64,000 nt of DNA from Mycobacterium sp. Lineage in GTDB: Bacteria; Actinomycetota; Actinomycetes; Mycobacteriales; Mycobacteriaceae. Under the pieces are notes generated by a model. That model had not been told where the DNA came from. It was given only the letters and a program-made list of their open reading frames with translations, and made no database searches. The stretch lies in contig RXJD01000010.1 in assembly GCA_003987775.1 (NCBI GenBank), positions 62,001 through 126,000 of the forward strand, written 5' to 3'. Shown here piece by piece: positions 17,757-26,600 of the stretch. Both the position numbers and the translations under genes were made by a program. Each line of letters opens with the position of its first letter. Positions within the stretch are counted from its first letter, which is position 1.

Positions 17757-18395
17757 CTATCGGGCGCCGCGGACTCGGGTACCGCCGCTGACCTCAGGAT
17801 TCGCTCGTCCAGATGCGCCTCGGGGCTCGTCGCGCGGACGTATCAGCAGCGCCGCCCGCTTCTGGGGCAGGTCGATGTCCATGACGTGGCGGAAGCCCGC
17901 CAATGCGGCGACCCGGATCAGGCGCTCATTGGCGGCATCCGGTTCACCGATCACCCGGGTGGCGCGCGGGTCCGCATCCAGCTGCCAGCCGGAGACCACG
18001 CGCAACAGATCCGCCGCCAGGCGCCGTCCCCGGCACTCGGCCGGACCGAGCAGCAGGTGCACGCCGGCGTCGTGTTCGCGGGCGTCGTAGTACTGGGCAA
18101 CCGGGTCGAGGTCGGCGCGGTAGAGCTCCCAGTAGCTCATCGGGACGCCGTTCAGCTCGCCCACATACGGGGTCGAATGCGTGCTGAGTTGCTGTTCGCG
18201 CAGGTAAGCCGCCACCTGCTCGCGCGGCCATGCCTTCTTCCAGTACCGCGCCACCTCGGGGTCGTTCATCCAGGAGTGCAGCGCTTCGAGGTCGCGGTCC
18301 AGGTCCAGCGCACGCAGCGTGAAGATGCCCGGGGTGCCGTCGTGCTCCGGCGTCGCGCGACGGTGCAGAAGATTCAGCGCTTCCGCTTCTGGCAC
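17757..18395 (-). CDS. mbtK: Lysine N-acyltransferase MbtK (GNAT fold)
   Basis: The product has 212 residues, close to M. tuberculosis Rv1347c. It shows the siderophore N-acyltransferase pattern: DLEALHSWMNDPEVARYW near the N-terminus, YWELYRAD, a GAV-type acyl-CoA region seen as HLLLGPAECRGRRLAADLLR, and a DEP-like IGEPDAANERLI segment. It transfers the long acyl chain to the hydroxylysine amine. The start is GTG at 18395, with AGGAGG 5 nt upstream. In M. tuberculosis this gene is in a separate mbt-2 locus; here it heads the leftward mbtK-mbtT-mbtC-mbtD group. Confidence 0.9.
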   Translation of the reverse strand: MPEAEALNLLHRRATPEHDGTPGIFTLRALDLDRDLEALHSWMNDPEVARYWKKAWPREQVAAYLREQQLSTHSTPYVGELNGVPMSYWELYRADLDPVAQYYDAREHDAGVHLLLGPAECRGRRLAADLLRVVSGWQLDADPRATRVIGEPDAANERLIRVAALAGFRHVMDIDLPQKRAALLIRPRDEPRGASGRANPEVSGGTRVRGAR

Positions 18396-18448
18396 GTTCC
18401 CTCCTGCACCGGCACCTGGCGCGGGACTGCCCGCATAGAGGCTTCAAC

Positions 18449-18467
18449 TTAGCGAAGGCTAACATAA
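18449..18467. promoter_or_regulatory. IdeR iron box between mbtK and mbtE
   Basis: TTAGCGAAGGCTAACATAA matches 15 of 19 positions of the IdeR consensus. It lies 53 nt before the mbtK GTG and 49 nt before the leader ORF that precedes mbtE, so it can control both directions. Confidence 0.85.
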
Positions 18468-18516
18468 GCTGCTGGACGTGGGTCGAGGCGGAACACCCGA
18501 ACGGAGGAGGACGTCT

Positions 18517-18606
18517 GTGCGCATCGTCGCCTGCTGCCATGGCGCCTCTTACGTGCGCGGCAGCCGCCTCGAATCCGACCGCAGCCCACGGGCGCGCGCC
18601 GCGTAA
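18517..18606 (+). CDS. Short leader ORF with Cys-Cys pair upstream of mbtE
   Basis: The frame encodes 29 residues from GTG at 18517 to TAA at 18604-18606. It has the best Shine-Dalgarno in the region (GGAGGAGG, 6-nt spacing). The peptide begins V-R-I-V-A-C-C-H-G and ends in a basic tail. It is in a different frame from mbtE and stops 25 nt before the mbtE ATG, which has its own AGGAG. Translated leader ORFs with clustered Cys codons are known in mycobacteria to attenuate genes in response to cysteine. Whether this one does so is inferred. Confidence 0.5.
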   Translation: MRIVACCHGASYVRGSRLESDRSPRARAA

Positions 18607-18631
18607 GACGATCTCAGGAGTGAAACCGACC

Positions 18632-21600
18632 ATGGCCCCCGACGCCCAGACTGTGCAGCAACGCCGACGCGAGCTGCTGCGGCAGCGGATCGCCGAAAGT
18701 GGCCTGGCTGCAACAGAATCGGCCGACCGGCCGGCCATCTCGGCCGGAGAGCGCTGCGTTCTGTCCCCGGGACAACGCCGAATGTGGTTCGTGCAGGCCA
18801 TGAATCCCGCCGATGCCACGCTGAACATCTGCGTCGCCTATCGCCTGACCGGCTCGGTGGACGAGACGCGTCTGCGGGCGGCCTTCGCTGATGTCGTTGC
18901 TCGGCATGCCAGCTTGCGCACCACCTATGGTGTGGACGCCGAGGGTGAGCCGTATCAGGTATTCCGGGACGACGTCGACGTGCCCTGGCACAGCACCGAT
19001 CTCTCGGGCCACGGGCACATCGAGGCGCTGGCGCACAGCGAGTTCGGCCGGCCGTTCGATCTCGAGCGGGAGCTGCCGCTGCGGATTACCCTCGCGCGGA
19101 CCGCCGTGGACGAATTCGTACTGCTGCTGGTGGTGCATCACATCTGCTGGGACGACGACTGCTGGGCCGTCTTCTTCACTGAGCTCAGTGTGGCGTACAA
19201 CTCGTCCCTCACCGGTTCGGCGCCGCAGTACATCGCGGTCGAGGTGCTGGACGGCTCACCGCAGTGCGACGACACCGACGTCGGCTTTTGGCGTGACACC
19301 TTGTCTCCGTTGCCCGATCCGCTGGAGCTGCCGGGCCCACCGGCGTCGAACCCGTCCACCCGGGCGCGACACCGGACCGCAGCACTGCCCGCGGACCTCA
19401 TGTCCCGGCTCGACAATTTCGCCCGGGAATGCGCCGCCACCCCGTTCATGGTGTTGCTGGCCGCCTACGGCGCACTGATCCGCCGTTACACCGGTGCCAC
19501 GGATTTCCTGGTATCCGTTCCGGTCACCGAGCGCCGGGCCGCCGCCGCAGGGGCGATCGGATACTTCGGGAACACCCTGCTGTTGCGTATCCGCGTGCGC
19601 CCCGAGGACACGTTCGCCGCATTGGTCGAGGCCGTGCGGGACACCTGTCTGGAAGCCTTCGCCCATCAATCGGTCGGGATCGATCGCGTTGTGCGCGAGC
19701 TGAATCCGGAACGCAGCGCCGGGCACGACGGGCTGGATCGACTGGTCCGGCTGGGCTTCAGCATGCGCAAGAGCGTCGCCGGGCTCCAACTCGGGGGCGT
19801 CAGCACCGCACAGCTGGAACTGGGTGCGGTGACCGCACCGATCCCGCTCGCACTGGCGGTGGTGGCCGACCCGCTGGGGATGTCCGCCGAGATCGAATAC
19901 CAGACCGACGTGTTCTGTGACGAGCTTGTCGGTCAACTGCTGCGGCACTATCGGGAGCTGCTCACCAGTGCGCTGGGAGCGCCGGGACGCCGGGTCGACA
20001 CGCTGGATCTACTGGATGGCGCGGAGCGGCAAGTCCTGCTGAATCAGTCCCATGGAATCCTGGTCGAACGGTCGGCGAGCACGGCGGTCGCCGCCCTGGA
20101 ATCGGCTGCCGCCGCCACTCCGGACGCCGTGGCCGTGGTATTCGAGGACACCGAGCTCAGTTACGCGCAGGTACACGCCCGCGCGAATCGCCTGGCGCAC
20201 TGGCTGATCGGCAACGAGATCGGCCCCGACGACATCGTCGGCCTACGCATGACGACGTCGGTCGACTTCGTCGTCGCCGTGCTCGCAGTCCTGAAGGCCG
20301 GCGCCGCCTACCTGCCGATCGACCCGGCATTTCCCCCGGACCGCATCGACTACCTGCTCACCGACGCCGCGCCCACGATGGTGATCGGGCACGAGGACTT
20401 CGCCGCGGCCGAAGAGGCCGCCGCCGCATTGCCGGACACCGCGCCGACCGACGCCGACCGGGTCCGCCCGTTGCGCCCCGGCCACCTGGCCTATGTCATC
20501 TACACCTCCGGTTCCACCGGAGCACCCAAAGGCGTTGCGGTACCGCATCATGCCCTGGCCGAGCACATGGCGGGCTTCCTGGAGGAATGGAGCCTGACCG
20601 CCACCGACCGATTGCTGCAGACCTCCTCGGTGAGTTTCGACGCGTCGGTGATGGAGATCTTCGCGCCGTTGTCCGTCGGCGCCCGGCTCGTCGTGCCGAA
20701 AGCCGATGCCTTCAGCGACGTTTCCTATGTCGCGGAGCTGATCAGCCGGCACGGGGTCACCGTGCTGCACATGGTGCCCTCGATGTTGAGCACGCTGCTG
20801 CTGCTGCCGCAAGCGAGCCAATGGCGGCAGTTGCGCCATGTGCCGGTCGGCGGCGAAGCGCTGCCCGGTGAGGTGGCCGACAGGTTCGCCGGTCACTTCG
20901 ATGCCACCCTGCGCAACCACTACGGTCCGACGGAGGCGGTCATCTGCGCCACGCACATGCCCGTCGAGGGACACCAGGGTTCGGGTGTGGTGCCCATCGG
21001 CGTGCCGAACCAGAATGTCTACGCCTACGTACTGGACCGCGAATTGCAGCTGGTTCCGGCCGAAGTGGTCGGCGAGCTGTACCTGGGCGGTGCCCAGCTG
21101 GCCCGCGGGTATCTGGGGCGTCCCGGTCTGACCGCGCAACGGTTCGTCGCCGACCCGTTCAATCCGGGGATGCGGCTGTACCGGACCGGGGATCTGGTCC
21201 GGCGCAACCTGGCCGGGAACCTGGAGTTCGTCGGCCGCGCCGACGAGCAGGTCAAGGTGCGCGGCTTCCGGATCGAACTCGGCGAAGTCGAATCCGTGAT
21301 CGCCGCGCATCCGGCGGTGGGACACTGCCTGGTTCTCGCCGAGGAGACCGAAGTGGGGTCGCGGCTGGTTGCCTACGTGGTGCCGGCGACCGGACCGGAC
21401 GGCCGTCGGATAGAGCTGGAAATCAACGACATTCACGCCCATGCCGCCGGCATGCTGCCGCAGTACATGGTGCCGACGGCGGCCGCGGTGATCCCCGAGA
21501 TCCCGCTGACCGTGCACGGCAAGCTGGACAAACGGGCACTGCCCGCACCGGCCCCGGTGCATGCTCGTCGGTACCGGGCACCGGTGACGGCGACGGAGCG

Positions 21601-23647
21601 CCGGGTGTGCTCGATCTTCGGCCACCTCTTCGGGTTGGAGCGGGTCGGCGTCGACGACTCGTTCTTCGATCTGGGCGGCCACTCGCTGCTGGCGGCCCGC
21701 CTCGTCGCGCAGATCCGTGCCGAGGTCGGGGTGGACTGCAGCGTTCGCACCGTCTTCGACGCACCTACGCCGGCCGGCCTGGCGACCCGACTGGGCGAGC
21801 AGTTCCGCGCCGCGTTCGGCATCGACCTCGACAGTGTCGACGTAGACGACGAATTCGACCTGTCGGCAGCCCCGTCGGGCCGCCCGGAACTCGTCGCGAC
21901 GATTCGGCCGGAACGGCCACCGTTGTCCTACTCCCAACTGGCCATGTGGTTCCAGCACCGGATGAGAGGCGCGAACGACGTCTTCAACCTCGGACTCACC
22001 CTGCGGTTCACCGGCTCCCTGGACGTCGCCGCACTGACCGATGCGCTCAACGACGTGGTGGCGCGGCATGAGGCGTTGCGCACGGTTTTCGTTGAGCACG
22101 AGGGCATTCCGTATCAGTCGGTGCACCCCACGCTGCGGCTGGACCTGCCGGCCGTCGAGGTGGGCGCCGAACACGTCGAAGCGAGAATCGCGGAGCTGCG
22201 TGGCTACCTGTTCGATCTGACGTCCGGTCCGCTGATCCGGCCCACCCTGCTGGTGATCGATCCCCGGACGCACGTCCTCGTCGTGCTCATCCACCACATC
22301 GTCACCGACCACACGTCGCTCGGCCTCATCTACGAAGACCTCGTCACCGCCTATCAGGCCCGGGCGACGGGCCGGGTGCCGCAGTGGGAGCCGCTGCCGT
22401 TGCAGTTCGTCGATTATGCGCTGTGGCAACGGGATACCTTCGACGCCCCAGGCGAGTGGGCGGCGGCCGAGTTGGCCCATTGGTGCGAGGTGCTGGCCGG
22501 ACTGCCCGCCGAAATCCCGATGGCGGCCGACCGCTCGCGTCCGCTCGTGGTGGGCCGCCAAGCCGAGGTCGTGACGTTCACGGTGCCGGCGGCGCGGCGT
22601 ACCCAGCTGACCCAACTCGCCGAGCAGGTGGGCGCCAGCGAGTTCATGGTCTACGAAGCCGCACTCGCGGTGTTGCTGCACCGCGTCGGCGCAGGAACTG
22701 ATATCGCGATCGGCACACCGGTCGCGTCCCGTGACGACCTGGCGGTCGCCGGGGTGGACGGACCGTTCGCCAACGTGCTGGCGTTGCGCAACGACCTGTC
22801 GGGCGATCCCAGTCTGCGCACCGCACTCGAGCGTTGCCGCACCACCGTTCTGGATGCGTTGTCCCATCAGGAACTCCCCATCGACCGGCTGGTCGAGGCA
22901 CTCAACCCGCCCCGCTCGAGCGCCCGAAATCACCCGTTCTTCCAGTGCTCGCTGCACTTCCGCACCGAGGACTGGGCCCAGTCGCCGCGTGAACTCGCGA
23001 CCGCCGGAACAACGGTCGTGCCGATCCCCATGGAGTTCGAGGTCTCGCTGCTCGACCTCGACGTCAGCGTGGGTGTGCAGCCCGGCGGGGGACTCGAGGT
23101 ACGAATCCTGGCCAGCGCCGATCTGTATGAGCCGCAGACGGTTCGGCACCTCGCCGACGGTTTCGGCGCCGTACTGGATGCATTCGTGACGGCGCCGGAC
23201 CGGCCGGTTTCGGGGCTGGAACTGCTGCCCACCGATGTCATGGCCGCGCTGTCGGCGCCGCCGGCACCCCGGGAGATTCAGCGGGCCAATGTGGCGAACG
23301 GGTCGCCGGAAACCGAGCGCGCGTTGATTGCTCTGCTGGAAGAGCTGCTGGAGATCGCCGGTGTGGACCGGGAAGACAACTTCTTCGCGCTCGGCGGCGA
23401 CAGTGTCATCGCCGTGCAGATGTCGGCGCGTGCCAACGCCGCGGGACTTGCCCTGGCTCCGGCGATGGTCTTCGAGTACATGACCATCGCCGAGGTGGCC
23501 GGCGCGGTGGACGCCGCCACGAATGCCGTGGCGGCGCAGCCGGTTTCCCCGGCCGGGGAACCAGTGTCGCAGAGCGCGCCGATGAGCGCGTCGGGTCTGG
23601 ACGCTGACGCCCTGGCCGCGCTGACCGCCTCCTGGCAGCGGCAGTAG
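18632..23647 (+). CDS. mbtE: Mycobactin NRPS MbtE (C-A-PCP-C-PCP)
   Basis: The product has 1671 residues. In order: a charged helical N-terminus (residues 8-22), a condensation domain from about residue 44 (His pair at 169-170), an adenylation domain (IYTSGSTGAPKG near residue 623), a carrier domain (DLGGHSLLAA near residue 1015), a second condensation-like domain from about 1098, and a last carrier domain (ALGGDSVIAV near 1590). It is expected to load hydroxylysine and extend the chain. Both condensation domains depart from HHxxxDG at the last position (HHICWDD, HHIVTDH). The ATG at 18632 with AGGAG upstream is the preferred start. It heads mbtE-mbtF-mbtB, downstream of an IdeR box and a leader ORF. 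Confidence 0.92.
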   Translation: MAPDAQTVQQRRRELLRQRIAESGLAATESADRPAISAGERCVLSPGQRRMWFVQAMNPADATLNICVAYRLTGSVDETRLRAAFADVVARHASLRTTYGVDAEGEPYQVFRDDVDVPWHSTDLSGHGHIEALAHSEFGRPFDLERELPLRITLARTAVDEFVLLLVVHHICWDDDCWAVFFTELSVAYNSSLTGSAPQYIAVEVLDGSPQCDDTDVGFWRDTLSPLPDPLELPGPPASNPSTRARHRTAALPADLMSRLDNFARECAATPFMVLLAAYGALIRRYTGATDFLVSVPVTERRAAAAGAIGYFGNTLLLRIRVRPEDTFAALVEAVRDTCLEAFAHQSVGIDRVVRELNPERSAGHDGLDRLVRLGFSMRKSVAGLQLGGVSTAQLELGAVTAPIPLALAVVADPLGMSAEIEYQTDVFCDELVGQLLRHYRELLTSALGAPGRRVDTLDLLDGAERQVLLNQSHGILVERSASTAVAALESAAAATPDAVAVVFEDTELSYAQVHARANRLAHWLIGNEIGPDDIVGLRMTTSVDFVVAVLAVLKAGAAYLPIDPAFPPDRIDYLLTDAAPTMVIGHEDFAAAEEAAAALPDTAPTDADRVRPLRPGHLAYVIYTSGSTGAPKGVAVPHHALAEHMAGFLEEWSLTATDRLLQTSSVSFDASVMEIFAPLSVGARLVVPKADAFSDVSYVAELISRHGVTVLHMVPSMLSTLLLLPQASQWRQLRHVPVGGEALPGEVADRFAGHFDATLRNHYGPTEAVICATHMPVEGHQGSGVVPIGVPNQNVYAYVLDRELQLVPAEVVGELYLGGAQLARGYLGRPGLTAQRFVADPFNPGMRLYRTGDLVRRNLAGNLEFVGRADEQVKVRGFRIELGEVESVIAAHPAVGHCLVLAEETEVGSRLVAYVVPATGPDGRRIELEINDIHAHAAGMLPQYMVPTAAAVIPEIPLTVHGKLDKRALPAPAPVHARRYRAPVTATERRVCSIFGHLFGLERVGVDDSFFDLGGHSLLAARLVAQIRAEVGVDCSVRTVFDAPTPAGLATRLGEQFRAAFGIDLDSVDVDDEFDLSAAPSGRPELVATIRPERPPLSYSQLAMWFQHRMRGANDVFNLGLTLRFTGSLDVAALTDALNDVVARHEALRTVFVEHEGIPYQSVHPTLRLDLPAVEVGAEHVEARIAELRGYLFDLTSGPLIRPTLLVIDPRTHVLVVLIHHIVTDHTSLGLIYEDLVTAYQARATGRVPQWEPLPLQFVDYALWQRDTFDAPGEWAAAELAHWCEVLAGLPAEIPMAADRSRPLVVGRQAEVVTFTVPAARRTQLTQLAEQVGASEFMVYEAALAVLLHRVGAGTDIAIGTPVASRDDLAVAGVDGPFANVLALRNDLSGDPSLRTALERCRTTVLDALSHQELPIDRLVEALNPPRSSARNHPFFQCSLHFRTEDWAQSPRELATAGTTVVPIPMEFEVSLLDLDVSVGVQPGGGLEVRILASADLYEPQTVRHLADGFGAVLDAFVTAPDRPVSGLELLPTDVMAALSAPPAPREIQRANVANGSPETERALIALLEELLEIAGVDREDNFFALGGDSVIAVQMSARANAAGLALAPAMVFEYMTIAEVAGAVDAATNAVAAQPVSPAGEPVSQSAPMSASGLDADALAALTASWQRQ

Positions 23648-23657
23648 CGGGGGGACC

Positions 23658-26600
23658 GTGACGACGACCTCCCCGCCACAGATCGAGGATGTGCTGGCGC
23701 TCAGCCCATTACAGGAAGGGCTGTTCGCGCTGTCGCGGCTCGCCGAGGACCGCCTCGACATCTACACGATGCAGACCGTGGTCGACATCGACGGACCGCT
23801 GGATGTCGAGCTGTTGCGCCGCAGCGCGGCCGCGATGTTGGTGCGCCACCCCAACCTGCGCGCCGCGTTCTGGGACCGTGACGTGCCCAGGCCGGTTCAG
23901 ATCGTGCCCACCCACGCGGAGCTGCCGTGGTCTGAACGCGTCGCCACGCCGGCGGAATTCGATGCGATAGCCCGTTCGGAGCGGCACCGACCCTTCGACC
24001 TGAGTCGCGGCCCCGCCCTGCGCGTGCTGTTGCTCACGGTGCCCGGTGAGACCCGGCGGCGGATGATCGTCACCGCCCACCACATTCTGATGGACGGGTG
24101 GGCACTCGGTGTGTTCTTCACCGAGATGCTCGCGGTGTACCAGGCGGGAGGCCGTCCGGACGCCTTGCCCGCGGCGCGCCCGTACCGCGACTACATCGCC
24201 TGGCTCGCAACGCAAGACAGGGCGGCGGCCACCAGTGAGTGGACGACGTATCTGCGGGGGGTGTCCGGCCCGCTGATGCTGGCCGACAGCACCGTCGCCG
24301 CCGGCGTCCCGGAGAAGTCGGATCTGCGGCTGCGGGCACAGGACACCGCCGCGCTGCGGGACTGGGCCGGCCGCAACGGGCTGACTCTCAATACGGCGGT
24401 GTTGTTCGCTTGGGCCGTGGTGCTCAGCCGGCTCACCGACCGCCGGGACGTGGTCTTCGGCACCGTCGTCTCCGGCCGCCCCGAGCAGCTGTCCGGTGTC
24501 GAGACGATGGTCGGGATGTTCATCAACACCGTTCCGGTGGTGCACACCGTGGCCGCCACCGTCCCGGTCGTCGAGCAATGCGCACGGCTGCAACGTGATT
24601 CGTCGGTGCTGCGCGGGATCGGCTACCTAAGCCTGTCGGAACTGCAACGCGCCCACGGCCGGGGCAGCCTGTTCGACACACTGTTCGTGTTCGAGAACGC
24701 GCCGCTGCAGGACGCCGTCCGCCCGGTCACCACCCCGGACGGCGCGCGCTTCGCCCCGGTCGCCGGCGAGAGCCTGACCCACTATCCGCTGACCGTGGTG
24801 TCACACCTGATCGAGGATGAGCTGATCGTGGTCGTGGAGGCGATACCGGACGCGCTGCCACACCTTTCGGGTGCACAGATCGGCGAGCGCCTGGCCGCGG
24901 TGCTGCGCCAACTGCCCGGCATCGGCGACCGAACCCCCGACGCACTGGACGTTCTGACCGTGGCCGAACGTGCCGGGTGGGAGTCCCACGCCGAGGTGGT
25001 TCGGCCACCGCAGGGCACGGTGTGGGAAGCGTTCGAGCGGCAGGCACGCGCCACCCCCGAGGCGGTCGCGTTGACGACCGGCGCGGGCGAAAGCTACAGC
25101 TACGCCGAACTGCACGCCGCGGCGGCGCGGCTCGCCGGAGAGCTGGGCGAGCGGGGGATAGGCCCGGAATCTGTTGTTGCGCTGGTGCTCCCGCGCTCCG
25201 CCCAGTCGATCGTGGCGGTCTTCGGGGTGCTGGGCGCCGGTGCCGCCTATCTGCCAGTGGATGTCACCCTGCCGGTCGCGCGGGTGGAATCCATGCTGCG
25301 GCAAGCGCACCCGGCGCTGGCGATCACCGACACCGGCAGTGTCGATCTGGTCGCTGCGCGACTACCGACCCTGATAATCGACGACCCGGCCGTGGCCGAA
25401 CACATCTCGGGTCGCCGCGCTGTCGCTCCGGCGGCGCGACGCCGTCCCGGGGACAGTGCCTACGTCATTTTCACCTCCGGCTCCACCGGCGAGCCGAAAG
25501 GTGTGATCGGTACCCATACCGCGCTGTTGAGCTACCACGCCGACCACCGCGACCGCGTCTACCGGCCGGCCATGCAGCGCCTGGGCCGCCCGATGCGCAT
25601 CGCTCACGCCTGGTCGATGAGCTTCGACGCCTCGTGGCAGCCCATGGTGGGTCTGCTCGACGGACACGCGATCCACCTGTTCGACGCGGAGGAGATGCGC
25701 GACGCCGACCGGCTGGTCAAGGCGATGGCCGAATACCAGATCGACATGATCGACACCACCCCCTCGATGCTCGTGCAGTTGCGGGCGGCGGGACTGCCGG
25801 ACCACCACCTTGCGGTGCTGGCATTGGGCGGCGAAGCGATCAACAGCGTGCTGTGGCAGCAACTGTGTTCGCTGCCCGCCGGCGCTGTGTACAACTGCTA
25901 CGGGCCCACCGAGACGACCGTCGAGGCTGTGGTGGCCGCCGTGCGCGACTACCCCGCACCGACCATCGGCACGCCAAACGCCGGAACCCGTTGCTACGTC
26001 CTTGATTCGGCCCTGCGCCCCGTTCCGCACGGCGTGGTGGGCGAGCTCTATCTGTCCGGTAACCAGCTGGCCCGCGGCTACGCCGGCCAGCCGGCGATGA
26101 CGGCCGCCCGCTTCGTGGCCGATCCGTTCCGGCCCGGGCAGCGCATGTACCGGACCGGCGACCTGGTTCGCCGGCTGCCGCACGGCGGCCTCGCCTATCT
26201 GGGACGCGGCGACACCCAGGTCAAGATCCGCGGATACCGCGTGGAGATCGCGGAGATCGAGGGAGCGCTGCGCGCCCAGTCGGGCGTGCATGACGCGGCG
26301 GTGTCCGTGGTGCGGCGTGCCGGCGGCGCAACGCTGGTCGGTTTCGTGGTGTGGCAGGACATCACGGGACCACCACCGGCCGCGCTGCGCGCCGCGCTCG
26401 CCGATCGGCTCCCCGCATACATGGTCCCCGCGCGGATCGTGGCGCTGCCCACGCTGCCGGTCAATGCCAACGGCAAGCTTGACGGTCATACCCTCGACGA
26501 GTTGGCGCGCGACGAACTCGCTCCGGTATCCGGCGGCGCGGAAGCGCCATCCACCGACAGCGAACGCGTGCTGTGCGAGCTGTTCGCCGAACAGTTCAAC

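Noticed and set aside
20243..23761. Long open frame of over 1100 codons on the minus strand opposite mbtE
   Set aside because: It is a GC-rich shadow of the NRPS gene; its composition is unnatural and no domain can be seen.
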